26,961 nt of DNA from Elusimicrobiota bacterium (lineage in GTDB: Bacteria > CG03 > SLGR01 > PWQF01). Below are positions 8,392 to 16,853 of this stretch, piece by piece (positions within the stretch are counted from its first letter, which is position 1; each line of letters opens with the position of its first letter). The translations under genes were made by a program, and so were the position numbers. The notes beneath the pieces were generated by a model, which made no database searches, was not told the origin of the DNA, and was given only the letters and a program-made list of their open reading frames with translations. The stretch lies in the NCBI GenBank assembly GCA_003557485.1, contig PWOI01000190.1, positions 1 through 26,961 on the forward strand. The letters run 5' to 3'.

Positions 8392-9945
8392 TCACTTCCC
8401 GTCCTCAGTTTTACGTACACGAGTTTGGACTTTTTCAATTATAAGGTTCGCCAGGTTTTCGGCTATGAGAATGTTTCTCTTTTCGGTAAAGTGCCCGTAA
8501 TCTCCTGCAAATGAATCGCGAAAATACTCCGAGTATTCCCCGGTTTTTAAGGTTTCACTGAAAAGATTCTCAATATCCACAAGTATAACCTCCGCCGAAA
8601 TATACTCATACCACTCTTTCAGCGCGTTTATTTCACTCAGCGGATACTGCATACAAACATAAGTTATGTCTTTTTCATTAAGCATCAGGTAGAGCCTTAT
8701 ATGGTTGAGTATGCTTACAGGAAGCGCGTCGGGCCTTATTGCTGCCTTTTTCCGCAGATGCTCTTCAGAGGCTGCATACTCTCCCATAAGTGCGTAAACC
8801 CCGCTCAACACCTTATGCGCTTCAAAATTCCCGGGTTCAAGGCTCAGCGCCTGCTTCAGAAGCTCTTCGGCCTCGTCCAGCCTGCCCATATCCCGGTACA
8901 AACGCCCCTGTTCAAGATACAGCCTGTAATAATACTGATTGAGCGAGAGCAATTCTCTAAACAATTCTTCAGATTCCTCAAAGCGCCCCTGCTTCCGGTA
9001 AAGCACAGCCAGCTCTGCCTCCGCCCAGTCATACCCCGGCCTCATACAGGTCATCTGTGCGGCTTTTTTAAGCTCCGCTTCAGCCTCCTCCATCCGGCCC
9101 TGCTCGCGGCAGCTAATACCTTTCCGGATCTGTCGTCTGTAACCCTCCATACAGAATCCCGGAGATTCCGGAACTTGGGACTCAATTAAGTCAAGTTTTT
9201 CCATCTCAGCATGAGCAGGAGAGTATTCAGGGTTTATCTTTGTTGCTTTTTCAAGCATTTTTTCTGCCTTATCGTATCTGCCCATATCAAGGTACAGGCC
9301 CCCCAATTCCACTAGCGCCTTATAGTTCTCAGGATTTGCAACTATCGCATTTTTTATTACTTTTTCTCTCCTCTGCAAAATGGCTTGTGCCGGATCCTGA
9401 GGCATTTTGTTCTTATAAAATTTATATCTGAGATTTTTCCCGGGGCGCCGGAAATCCGCTGCCCTTTTCAGAACCAAAACAGCCTTTTCTTTCATAAGAC
9501 CAACAAACCTGGCGATAAGATTATGCGTTCTGCGCCCCAGAACAGTTCCTGCCTTTTTGAAAAACGATTCCGGGCTTTTCTCATAATTATGAAACCCCAT
9601 CATTGAAATAACCATATCCGGGTTATACTTTCTGAGGAAGCGGGGGGTTCTCCCAAGTATATAAGAACTCTTCGCGCCCTCAAGGCCTTTGTCTATGACC
9701 TTGAATTCTATCCCGGCGCCGCGCTCATCCAGAATTTCCTGAAGAAACACCGGGTATCCTCCGGCAGTAATGGTATCTCCCAGGCAAAGTATCCGGTAAA
9801 TATCAGAAGGAGAATCAGTATCCCGACAGATGGGCAGAGGGCCGAGCCCGGCATAAAAAGCGGTGAAGACAAGTAGAGCCCAAACTGCCAGAAAAAATAA
9901 CTTAAGAACAGATTGAGTACCATCTTTGCGATCAGAGTTTACCAT
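8392..9945 (-). CDS. Membrane-anchored SGNH-like protein with TPR repeats; nucleophile replaced by Thr
   Basis: The protein has 517 residues. A hydrophobic N-terminal anchor (about 13-37) places the rest outside the membrane. The SGNH core is recognisable by alignment with its paralogs but carries key changes: block I reads G-D-T (56-58) where the paralogs have G-E-S, and block III reads G-F-H-N (117-120) instead of G-I-N-D. The C-terminal D-x-x-H block is kept (Asp482, His485, in the D-S-F-A-G-D segment). Between them, residues about 190-410 form several TPR units with the usual G-x-Y and A-x-x-L positions. A Thr nucleophile is rare in this family, so the protein may be a binding or scaffold version, or a weak enzyme. 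The DNA at the Thr codon (ACC) is clear. It is the first gene of a minus-strand run with the YfhO-like gene downstream. Confidence 0.82.
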   Translation of the reverse strand: MVNSDRKDGTQSVLKLFFLAVWALLVFTAFYAGLGPLPICRDTDSPSDIYRILCLGDTITAGGYPVFLQEILDERGAGIEFKVIDKGLEGAKSSYILGRTPRFLRKYNPDMVISMMGFHNYEKSPESFFKKAGTVLGRRTHNLIARFVGLMKEKAVLVLKRAADFRRPGKNLRYKFYKNKMPQDPAQAILQRREKVIKNAIVANPENYKALVELGGLYLDMGRYDKAEKMLEKATKINPEYSPAHAEMEKLDLIESQVPESPGFCMEGYRRQIRKGISCREQGRMEEAEAELKKAAQMTCMRPGYDWAEAELAVLYRKQGRFEESEELFRELLSLNQYYYRLYLEQGRLYRDMGRLDEAEELLKQALSLEPGNFEAHKVLSGVYALMGEYAASEEHLRKKAAIRPDALPVSILNHIRLYLMLNEKDITYVCMQYPLSEINALKEWYEYISAEVILVDIENLFSETLKTGEYSEYFRDSFAGDYGHFTEKRNILIAENLANLIIEKVQTRVRKTEDGK

Positions 9946-9970
9946 AAAGCGTTCTATCTTAATTCTTTAT

Positions 9971-9979
9971 TACATAGCA
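9971..9979 (-). promoter_or_regulatory. Possible extended -10 upstream of the SGNH-TPR gene
   Basis: On the minus strand TGCTATGTA has the extended -10 form TGnTATnnn and lies about 25 bp before the ATG at 9945. A CTGACA box lies 20 bp further upstream, which is a long spacing. Weak support. Confidence 0.22.
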
Positions 9980-10159
9980 AATCCACAGAGGTTAACTGTC
10001 AGGCCCCAGAATATATCTTTCAGCATATATCGTAAAAACAGCCCAATGCCCCTAAAAGGTATTGATTTTCTCCACAGCCCCCCTTAAGAAGTCTTCTGAT
10101 CTGAGTATAACACAATTCCGCATAAGTTACCAAATTTATAATCGTATCATAAAACGGTA

Positions 10160-10185
10160 CGGGGAGAACGGTTCCCGCCTTTTTT
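10160..10185. terminator. Hairpin with T-run at the end of the 10184-12031 gene
   Basis: CGGGGA (10160-10165) and TTCCCG (10172-10177) can pair with one G-T wobble around a 6-nt loop, followed on the plus strand by CC and six T's (10180-10185). On the minus strand, the direction of the gene ending here, the stem has one mismatch and is followed by only a short T-run. It may separate the GT-C gene from the SGNH-TPR gene; the favoured direction is odd. Confidence 0.28.
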
Positions 10186-12031
10186 AATCAATATCCAGGC
10201 GGTTATTCCGGGTTTTCCGGATTTTAATAATACCTGCCCGTTTAAGCAGATATTCTTTATGTTTTTTTACCCTTTTTTCATATACGGCAACCAACCCGCA
10301 TATTCCTCCCAGCCAGAGAAATGGGTAAAAATGCAGCGCAAAACGTCCGCCGTAATTATCACTGAAAACAGCCTGAACAACCGCAAAAAATAAAACAATG
10401 GCCATAAAGGCGGCCAGTGCTCTGGACCGCCAATTTTTTCTCAGTAAAAAAATCCCGGCGACCCAGAAAACCCACATTATACGGTTAAAGTTTCTGCGAA
10501 AAAGTTCTCCGGGCATAAGAAGCATATCCCAGTAGCGCAAAATTCTCAGGGCAGTTTCCGAGTAACCGCGCTGCCCCCAGTAACCCAAAAAGAAATACCG
10601 GTCAAGCTCAAGCCAATTCCAATATCTCTCCGTCATAATCCCGTCTCCGCAATGCGCGCTATACATTAATCCATCTTCAAAATAAAAAATTTGCTCTCTC
10701 TTAAAACTCCCCGGAACTTTTATTTTCTGCGCGCTAAGCCCCAAGATTCTGCGCATCCTTGCCCGCACAGCTCCTTTCTGCCACCGAATAGGAGATTCTA
10801 TCCTTTCCAACTCGGACTTATGCCGCTCGAAGAGATTTGTCATTTTGCGCATCCAAGTTCCATCAAAGCCGTACATATGGCCTGTTGGTGTTTTGGTAGG
10901 AAATTCCCTATGGCTAAGGCCCGGAAGACTATATATTTCAAGGTGCCCCAGGATTCTCAGTAAAGTAAACTTAATGAACTTTTTATAATCCGACCTTATG
11001 CTCTCCATTGACGCTTCAAAGAAAAGGTCATCCGCTTTAAAATATCCTAGATCCTTCTGCGCGAAATTCAGCGTATACATCTGTCTTGAGAGGTATCCGA
11101 TCTCTTTACTAAGACCGAAATCAGATAGTTGCATACCGGAATCTTCCCTGAACCGGACAAGCATTCCTGCTCTATTCAGTTCCTCCGGCGAGTAGTCTCC
11201 CGGAAACCATTTCCTCATATACTCATATAACTTTCGGGAGGCCGGCCCGTTAGAAATATCAAACTGAAGGTCAATAGACCTGCTGATACGTTTGAACAAT
11301 GAAAACCCTTTCATGTAGGTAATATCCCAATACCCAAAATTTACATAATTAAAGAGACACCAACTGTTATAAGCAGCCAGGGTTAATAGAAAAAATAACA
11401 CGGCATGTTTCAGCCGGCGGTGGATCATCCAGCCGAAAATTGTAAAAACAGGGATCAGGATAATCGCTTCTGTCCGGGCAAGAAAACTTAAAATTGCTGT
11501 AAGCGTCAAAAACACCAATGACTTTTTTCCGGGTTTCCCCGTCCAGACTATAAACCTGTCTGCTGACAAAAGCAGCAGGGGTACAAAAAAAGTTACTGAA
11601 GAAATGTGGTGGAAATGAGCGGAAAACGGAAGATTTAAAGCCAAAAGCATTCCCAGAAGAAAACCGGCAGTTTTACTGAACCTGCTTCCCAGGCGATAGG
11701 CAAGGTATACGGAAAATACTCCCAGCGAATGAAGAACAATTGACAAAAAATAAGGCTGCCCCTCAAAAACAAGGTAAAGAATATTCTTGGCTACCGGCAT
11801 TACAGGCGCCCGGAACAGTATCGGAAACAAATCAAAAACATATCCTGAAACCAGCTGCAATCCAGCCACATCATAACTATAGCTGTCTATTCCCGCATAC
11901 CATCCGTACGACAAAAGTGTGAGGGTCTGCTTTAAAACAGCGACGCCAATAACCAATGGCAGCATAATTGATTCCGGATTATCCGGATTAACCCTTTTTT
12001 TTAATATTGTAATAATATTGAGTTTAGGCAT
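10184..12031 (-). CDS. GT-C-type polytopic membrane glycosyltransferase
   Basis: The protein has 615 residues. After a first hydrophobic helix (about 21-42), the external loop contains G-I-D-S-Y-S-Y-D (48-54, Asp49 and Asp54), matching the acidic first-loop motif of GT-C sugar transferases, then P-V-M-P and about eight further hydrophobic segments up to residue 230. A hydrophilic region of roughly 240 residues follows (about 235-490), then two or three more membrane helices and a basic tail. The central soluble region is longer than in a minimal GT-C enzyme and I do not recognise it. It follows the SPASM radical SAM gene by 37 bp. No clear ribosome-binding site precedes the ATG. A role in building a surface glycan is inferred from fold and neighbours. 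Confidence 0.7.
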   Translation of the reverse strand: MPKLNIITILKKRVNPDNPESIMLPLVIGVAVLKQTLTLLSYGWYAGIDSYSYDVAGLQLVSGYVFDLFPILFRAPVMPVAKNILYLVFEGQPYFLSIVLHSLGVFSVYLAYRLGSRFSKTAGFLLGMLLALNLPFSAHFHHISSVTFFVPLLLLSADRFIVWTGKPGKKSLVFLTLTAILSFLARTEAIILIPVFTIFGWMIHRRLKHAVLFFLLTLAAYNSWCLFNYVNFGYWDITYMKGFSLFKRISRSIDLQFDISNGPASRKLYEYMRKWFPGDYSPEELNRAGMLVRFREDSGMQLSDFGLSKEIGYLSRQMYTLNFAQKDLGYFKADDLFFEASMESIRSDYKKFIKFTLLRILGHLEIYSLPGLSHREFPTKTPTGHMYGFDGTWMRKMTNLFERHKSELERIESPIRWQKGAVRARMRRILGLSAQKIKVPGSFKREQIFYFEDGLMYSAHCGDGIMTERYWNWLELDRYFFLGYWGQRGYSETALRILRYWDMLLMPGELFRRNFNRIMWVFWVAGIFLLRKNWRSRALAAFMAIVLFFAVVQAVFSDNYGGRFALHFYPFLWLGGICGLVAVYEKRVKKHKEYLLKRAGIIKIRKTRNNRLDID

Positions 12032-12068
12032 ACGTTCTGAATTAGTAAAGATATAATTTTACTTTACC

Positions 12069-13136
12069 TTATATGAAATTGACATGCGGCCCGGGATTCT
12101 GCAATTCCCGGAGATAAGAATTTATCTCGTCAAGTCGGCAGGATTTGCGGCATTTGTTAACATCCCATTGCGTTCTTATCATTTCCATAATTTTTTCCCG
12201 GGTCGCGCCGAGCCAGATATCTTTAAACCTGTCTTTTGTTATATTTCCGAAAACAAATTCTTTTTTACCCAGAAAAAGACTGCAGGGATAAACATCGCCC
12301 TCGGCTGAAATATAAGTAAAAAACGGAAGGCCAAGACAGCGGCTGTAAGGCCTCTCATCAGTTATTTTTTCCATTGCCCGACGCCTGAAAATTACCTTAA
12401 ACTTTTTATCAGACAAATTTTCAAGCTCTTTTTTAACATGAAAAAAATCCCTGTAATCAATCCCGTCCCCCTCCCTGTTCATACTCAGGGGATGTTGTGA
12501 ATACGGCTTTATAATAAGATAATCCACTCCGATTTCTCTCAGAATACCGGCCAGGGGAGCTGCTTCTTCGCAGTTGCCTTCGATCAGAAGAAACTGCACG
12601 CCTATAGTGCAATCATATCTGTTTCTATTTCTTATTTCTACCGCTACTTTTAAATTATTCAAAACTTTCTCAAAATCTTCCTTTTGGGTGCCGTGAACAG
12701 CTGAATAAGTATTCCGGCAAGCGGCATCCAGGCTGATACGGAGCCAACTGAGGTGTTTTAATGTTTCCCGGGCGGCTTCCCGGTTAAAAAAAACTCCGTT
12801 GGTTGTAACAGCCACATCAATCCCCGCCAGTTTTGTAAATGTGATGATTTCTACAATATCCTTATGCAGCATCGGCTCGCCTTCCCCTGCGTATAGGATA
12901 CTTTTTAATCCGTTTGCCGCTGCTTCGTCAATAAATCTTCTTATGTGTTTTTTATCCAGGGCAACTGGTTTATACCCGGCATAGTCAAATGCGCAGAATA
13001 CACAGCGGTGGTTGCATCCTGAAAAGACTCCGGCCTCGGCATAAACGGGAAATATTTTCTTTCCATGAAGCCAGTCGTTTACTCTTGAAATGTGGTATAT
13101 CAGCTTATGGCTGTCTATCCTCTTATCATCCTGCAT
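12069..13136 (-). CDS. Radical SAM/SPASM domain protein
   Basis: The protein has 355 residues. The radical SAM cluster motif is C-N-H-R-C-V-F-C (Cys41, Cys45, Cys48), followed by the SAM-binding G-E-G-E-P segment near 84-88. The C-terminus carries a well-formed SPASM/twitch region that would hold auxiliary Fe-S clusters: C-L-G-L-P, then E-G-D-V-Y-P-C, G-N-I, D-I-W and finally C-R-K-S-C. It is more canonical than the other SPASM protein at 2187-3266. The ATG at 13136 is preceded by AGGAG at nine bases and lies inside the end of the YfhO-like gene (22-bp overlap). SPASM enzymes usually modify peptides or make cofactors; no precursor peptide is visible nearby, so the substrate stays open. Confidence 0.9.
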   Translation of the reverse strand: MQDDKRIDSHKLIYHISRVNDWLHGKKIFPVYAEAGVFSGCNHRCVFCAFDYAGYKPVALDKKHIRRFIDEAAANGLKSILYAGEGEPMLHKDIVEIITFTKLAGIDVAVTTNGVFFNREAARETLKHLSWLRISLDAACRNTYSAVHGTQKEDFEKVLNNLKVAVEIRNRNRYDCTIGVQFLLIEGNCEEAAPLAGILREIGVDYLIIKPYSQHPLSMNREGDGIDYRDFFHVKKELENLSDKKFKVIFRRRAMEKITDERPYSRCLGLPFFTYISAEGDVYPCSLFLGKKEFVFGNITKDRFKDIWLGATREKIMEMIRTQWDVNKCRKSCRLDEINSYLRELQNPGPHVNFI

Positions 13137-15295
13137 GTTCTTTTTCTCCTGTTTTCACGGTTGACGGTCAGTACTAGCCCTGCCAGAGAAAGAACCGATA
13201 AAAAAGCCCCTAACCTCTCCCGGCTGCGATTATACCGCCATGAAACTGTGTGTTTCCCTTCAGTAAGAGTAATGGCCCTGAGAGAACCCCTGTATTTTTC
13301 TGTCTCAGCCGGTTCCGAGTTGACAAACCCCTGCCAGCCGGGATAATAAAGATCAGCAAGCACTATTTTATCTCCCTCCCTGGCATCTACTGAAAGAGAG
13401 ACAAGCTCCGGGGTGTCTTTACGAAACTCTACTCTTCCGGCAATATACCCGGAATCACGTTTTATGTAAGCCCGCCCCCTGTAATGTATATTCTCCCATA
13501 CCTCCATATCATCAGAACCCAGCTCCGGGCGGCTGACCCAGCCGCTTTTATAATTTTCAGGTATACTATGCGGTCTGAGGACGATAAGGAACCTGACACC
13601 GAACTCGGCAAGAGTGACGGAGTCGGGATACCTAAGCTTCATCCAGTAGGGAAGTACTGCCTCTTCATCTATAAGACCTTCTCTGATCATGCTTTGCTCA
13701 AAATTTAAGTTATAAAATGTGGTATAAGTCGGAACCGTGGGGACCCCTGCCATCACAATTCTATTATCCGTTACATTCAATAAGGCAGCTCTTGAACGGA
13801 TGCCGCCGTATCCAGGCTGCCTGGCAATCCCCCTGTAAACCGTCAAATCCTCAGCAGTCTCGCGAGGAACCATAATGGGGCACTGTATGGGAGGCTGAAA
13901 AATACTCGGGGTTTTAATATCACGCCGCGCGCGGAGAATTGCGTTTCCCAGCAGCGTTACCGATGCGGAAAGGATTATACTGCAAATTAATAATTTTTTG
14001 CGTCCTGCTGAGAGTATCGCCCCGGAAACCAGTATGAAAAAAACCCCGGCAAAAAAAAGGACTGATTCTTCTGAAAAAGGACCGGAATAATTATGACGTG
14101 AAAACTGCAGCCCTGCAAACAGAAAAACCGCTGCAGCCAGTAAAGCCAGATACTTTTGTTTTCTCCCGCCGGCCATGATATTTCTGACACCCTTTGCGGC
14201 TAAAGGAGCAAGGGCTATACAGAATACAGGCATGGATTTCCAGGCATCAACAGCAGTAAAATACCTCATCCCCATATGAAGAAAAACCCGGCTGATAAGA
14301 TAAAAAACAGGAAATAACAGAGCCAGCAAAAAGAAGCGGAACGTATAATCATTCTTTTTAAACTTTAACATTCCGGCTGCTCCCAGCCAGAAAACTGCAG
14401 GCCCGAAATAAAAATATGTATTATCGTAGGGGAAGAAACTCAGCCACCTGTGAAACAGAGCCGCGGAAAAAAAATTAAAGAATCCCGGGGTTATTATACC
14501 CTCGTAATTACGGTATACACGTGAACTCTCCCGCATCCACAAATACCAGGGGTAACTCCACAGAAGAGTTGTAAACAGCGAAAACACAAAGATTCCCGAC
14601 CAGGTTAACGCGTATCCTGCTCTTCCCTTTTCAGGCAGGCATACTATTCGGTCAATTGCAAATCCCGCATAAAGATAAACAGTAAGATCCAGGTCAGAGC
14701 TGTTAGCGGCTATAACACAGAGAAGAGCCGCAACCCACAGGTGCCTCTTATTCCGTGTATCATCATACTTATGGAAAGCCAGCAGCCCCCAGGGCAGTAT
14801 CAGTAGAGATAACAATCCGTAATGATAAATATGCTGAAAAAATACCGGACCTGAAAAAACATACACAAGAGTGCCAACAAATATTTCCCAAAACCCGAAC
14901 CCAAGGTTCTCTAAGAATTTCCATGCCCCGAGACCTGTAAGAAACAGCCCTGTTAATACCATAAGTGTATTCGCCAGCCACGGGTTAAACAGCAAGTACA
15001 GTATTAAACCCGGATGCAACGGCATAAAATTTCCGTCAAAAACTATCTGACCTAGGTTTATATAAGGGTTCCATAAAGGAAATCCCGCTTCTTTAAGCTC
15101 CTGCGCGGCAAAATAATTATTAGGGATACTAAGGTGTACCGCATCTGATACCAGAGCCGCCCAGAAGCTCTCAAAAATAACCGGATGGTATATTACGACA
15201 ACAATTAAAAGCCATAATAATACAGGAATCGCTCTTTTTAAAAGGTCTTCTGATTTTAAAATACTACCCGTAACTTCGAATGCCCGGTCTTTCAA
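13115..15295 (-). CDS. YfhO-like polytopic membrane protein
   Basis: The frame is open to a TTG at 15316 (733 residues), but I prefer the TTG at 15295 (726 residues), which is preceded by AAGGAAGGTGG four bases upstream. Counting from the longer form, a first helix (about 30-46) precedes a loop with V-S-D-A-V (Asp58) and P-L-W-N-P-Y at 80-85, the same motif as in the 916-residue paralog. About a dozen hydrophobic segments follow, then a soluble region and a beta-rich C-terminal part (Y-Y-P-G-W-Q-G-F) with a last helix. It probably acts as an extracytoplasmic sugar transferase; the acceptor is unknown. It is the first gene of the minus-strand run from the divergent promoter region at 15380-15424 and overlaps the radical SAM gene by 22 bp. 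Confidence 0.85.
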   Translation of the reverse strand: MKDRAFEVTGSILKSEDLLKRAIPVLLWLLIVVVIYHPVIFESFWAALVSDAVHLSIPNNYFAAQELKEAGFPLWNPYINLGQIVFDGNFMPLHPGLILYLLFNPWLANTLMVLTGLFLTGLGAWKFLENLGFGFWEIFVGTLVYVFSGPVFFQHIYHYGLLSLLILPWGLLAFHKYDDTRNKRHLWVAALLCVIAANSSDLDLTVYLYAGFAIDRIVCLPEKGRAGYALTWSGIFVFSLFTTLLWSYPWYLWMRESSRVYRNYEGIITPGFFNFFSAALFHRWLSFFPYDNTYFYFGPAVFWLGAAGMLKFKKNDYTFRFFLLALLFPVFYLISRVFLHMGMRYFTAVDAWKSMPVFCIALAPLAAKGVRNIMAGGRKQKYLALLAAAVFLFAGLQFSRHNYSGPFSEESVLFFAGVFFILVSGAILSAGRKKLLICSIILSASVTLLGNAILRARRDIKTPSIFQPPIQCPIMVPRETAEDLTVYRGIARQPGYGGIRSRAALLNVTDNRIVMAGVPTVPTYTTFYNLNFEQSMIREGLIDEEAVLPYWMKLRYPDSVTLAEFGVRFLIVLRPHSIPENYKSGWVSRPELGSDDMEVWENIHYRGRAYIKRDSGYIAGRVEFRKDTPELVSLSVDAREGDKIVLADLYYPGWQGFVNSEPAETEKYRGSLRAITLTEGKHTVSWRYNRSRERLGAFLSVLSLAGLVLTVNRENRRKRTCRMIRG

Positions 15296-15378
15296 AGAAC
15301 CACCTTCCTTTTCCAAACCTTACCGTCTTTCCGCCAAGTTTAATGAGACTAAAAATGAGCACTTTTCAGAATAGAATA

Positions 15379-15424
15379 ACTGCATAATTTTAAAAATTAT
15401 ATATAATAAACTAAACTGACGCAA
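15379..15424. promoter_or_regulatory. Divergent AT-rich promoter with overlapping palindromes
   Basis: A perfect TATAAT lies on the plus strand at 15402-15407 and another on the minus strand at 15401-15396, together forming the palindrome ATTATATATAAT. For the minus direction TTGCGT (15424-15419) lies 17 bp upstream of its -10; for the plus direction the -35 is poor. An adjoining 17-nt palindrome (ATAATTTT-A-AAAATTAT, 15384-15400) could be an operator. Together they would serve the YfhO-like gene to the left and the 15580 gene to the right. Confidence 0.45.
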
Positions 15425-15515
15425 TACGACTTTAGGAGTTGGCACAAGGAAACAGCAGAGAAGCAAGAAAAACTTTGTGGCAGGTAATTGATAAAAACAG
15501 GCACACTCTGTAAAA

Positions 15516-15567
15516 TCTTGTTAGTCATTGAAACAAGAAAGGAGTCATCCCGAGGGAATCGGTTTTT
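15516..15567 (+). promoter_or_regulatory. Possible structured 5' leader before the 15580 gene
   Basis: Between the divergent promoter and the 15580 gene, a 7-bp perfect hairpin (TCTTGTT at 15516-15522, AACAAGA at 15532-15538, 9-nt loop) is followed by a small hairpin CCGA-GGGAA-TCGG (15550-15562) and five T's. The order hairpin, hairpin, T-run just before a start codon is attenuator-like, but the second stem has only four pairs. No known riboswitch class is recognised. Confidence 0.25.
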
Positions 15568-15579
15568 AATTTCAGAAAA

Positions 15580-15954
15580 ATGGTTAGATACCGTAAGAAA
15601 GAATTTAAAAAGATATTACACATAAGTCCCGCCGAATACAAAGCGGATAGCTGGGGAAAATTACATTTCGGCGACAGCACTGATTATATTGAACGCGGAT
15701 GGCACCGTGTTCTTACTTACGCCGGAGAAGCCTTCAGGCGGGAAAGCTACCTGAAAACTGCCCTAAGTTTTTTCAACTCTGCTTTAAAACGGAAGTCTGG
15801 GTCCTGGAAAGCTTTCTTCTTCCGCGCTCTTGCGCACTCAGACAATTTTAACAGGGAAGATGCAAGAAGTGATTTAAAACAAGCTGATAAACTCAGCCGG
15901 ATGGTGATACCGGTGGATGAGATTGAAAGAATACTGTTTAATGGAAGCCGTTAA
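15580..15954 (+). CDS. Small helical-repeat (TPR-like) protein of unknown function
   Basis: The 124-residue protein has a basic N-terminus and an all-helical pattern. Residues about 58-110 look like one to two TPR units (aromatic and alanine spacing in the segments around Y-L-K-T-A-L-S-F-F and W-K-A-F-F-F-R-A-L-A). It has no signal peptide or membrane helix, so it is probably cytoplasmic. Its last codons overlap the start of the GT2 gene by 14 bp, which suggests it is made with, and may bind, that enzyme. The ATG has no good ribosome-binding site. I do not recognise a named family. Confidence 0.6.
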   Translation: MVRYRKKEFKKILHISPAEYKADSWGKLHFGDSTDYIERGWHRVLTYAGEAFRRESYLKTALSFFNSALKRKSGSWKAFFFRALAHSDNFNREDARSDLKQADKLSRMVIPVDEIERILFNGSR

Positions 15955-16729
15955 AAAGAACAACTGTTTTACCCCCGCTCATATGACTGAAAACATCCAA
16001 TCCTGGTCACTGGTGATTTTTGCTTTCAATGAGGCGGACACGCTTCCCGAGGTAATCGAAAAAACTTTCAGCGCAGCAGAACAACTTAACCCTCTTAAGC
16101 ACGAAGTAATAGTTGTTGACGACGGAAGCACAGACAATACCGCTGAAATAATTAAGGAACTGCAAAAAACCTTTTCTAATTTAAGGATTATCCGGCATAA
16201 CAGGAACCTGGGGATAGGCCGCTCTCTGGCATCCGGGTATAATGCGGCTGTTTACGAGAACGTGTGCGCTATTCCCGGGGATGGTCAGTTTAACCCCGCA
16301 GACCTCATCCCATACAGCAGTTTTTCGGGAAGAAATTTTATCTCTTTTTACAGGGCAAGCAAGCGCTATAGCGCATACCGTCAGCTTCTCACAATCGGAA
16401 ACAGGATCATAAATTCCGGGTTATTCGGACTGCGCCTCAAGGATGTCAACTGGATAAAAGCTTATAAAAGAAAGCAGGTAACGGCAGCATCCCCCACATT
16501 GAAAAGTGTTTTACTTGAAAGCGAGATATGCCTCTCCCTTCTTTATGCGGGAGTAACCCCGATTGAAGTTAAATCTTTTTATTACCGCAGGCAGGCAGGG
16601 GTCTCGCGGGGCGCCTCTCCTAAGATTCTTCTTAACGCCCTACGGGATTTAAAGTTCCTGGTAAAGTTGAAATTTTCCGGTCAGATTAAAAGAAAAGCGG
16701 CAGCAGTAAGAGCAGAAATTCAAGACTGA
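15941..16729 (+). CDS. GT2 glycosyltransferase, polyprenyl-phosphate sugar synthase-like
   Basis: The protein has 262 residues from the ATG at 15941; the frame is open from an ATG at 15917. GT-A fold motifs are clear: V-I-F-A-F-N-E-A-D near the N-terminus, V-V-D-D-G-S-T-D, N-R-N-L-G-I-G, and the metal-binding P-G-D-G-Q-F-N-P. The length and motifs match the DPM1/UDP-glucose:polyprenyl-phosphate type, and there is no C-terminal membrane pair. It would load a sugar onto polyprenyl phosphate for the membrane GT-C or YfhO-like proteins nearby. I chose 15941 because it overlaps the upstream small gene by only 14 bp and keeps the full domain. It is a different branch from the GT2 at 4826-5572 (D-G-Q rather than D-H-E), so the two probably handle different sugars. 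Confidence 0.86.
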   Translation: MEAVKKNNCFTPAHMTENIQSWSLVIFAFNEADTLPEVIEKTFSAAEQLNPLKHEVIVVDDGSTDNTAEIIKELQKTFSNLRIIRHNRNLGIGRSLASGYNAAVYENVCAIPGDGQFNPADLIPYSSFSGRNFISFYRASKRYSAYRQLLTIGNRIINSGLFGLRLKDVNWIKAYKRKQVTAASPTLKSVLLESEICLSLLYAGVTPIEVKSFYYRRQAGVSRGASPKILLNALRDLKFLVKLKFSGQIKRKAAAVRAEIQD

Positions 16730-16853
16730 CTCTAATTAGGAAAACTTAATTTGACATTTGCATAAAAGTAAATTCTCATTAATAATACCTGAATAATTTT
16801 AAGAGCGTGCGGCAGTATCTTTCTGTTTATTTTAAAAGCTATCAACATTCTTT

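Noticed and set aside
8701-9189. 162-residue plus-strand open frame
   Set aside because: It is antisense to the TPR region of the SGNH-TPR gene, has no recognisable domain and no ribosome-binding site; the minus-strand frame is clearly the coding one.
15410-15560. Cyclic di-GMP or other known riboswitch in the leader
   Set aside because: The conserved core sequences of the known class do not appear; only generic hairpins are present.
16751-16786. Promoter before the intact SGNH-TPR gene (TTGACA at 16751)
   Set aside because: The -35 match is perfect, but no acceptable -10 lies at 16-18 bp; the nearest TAATAAT is 23 bp away.
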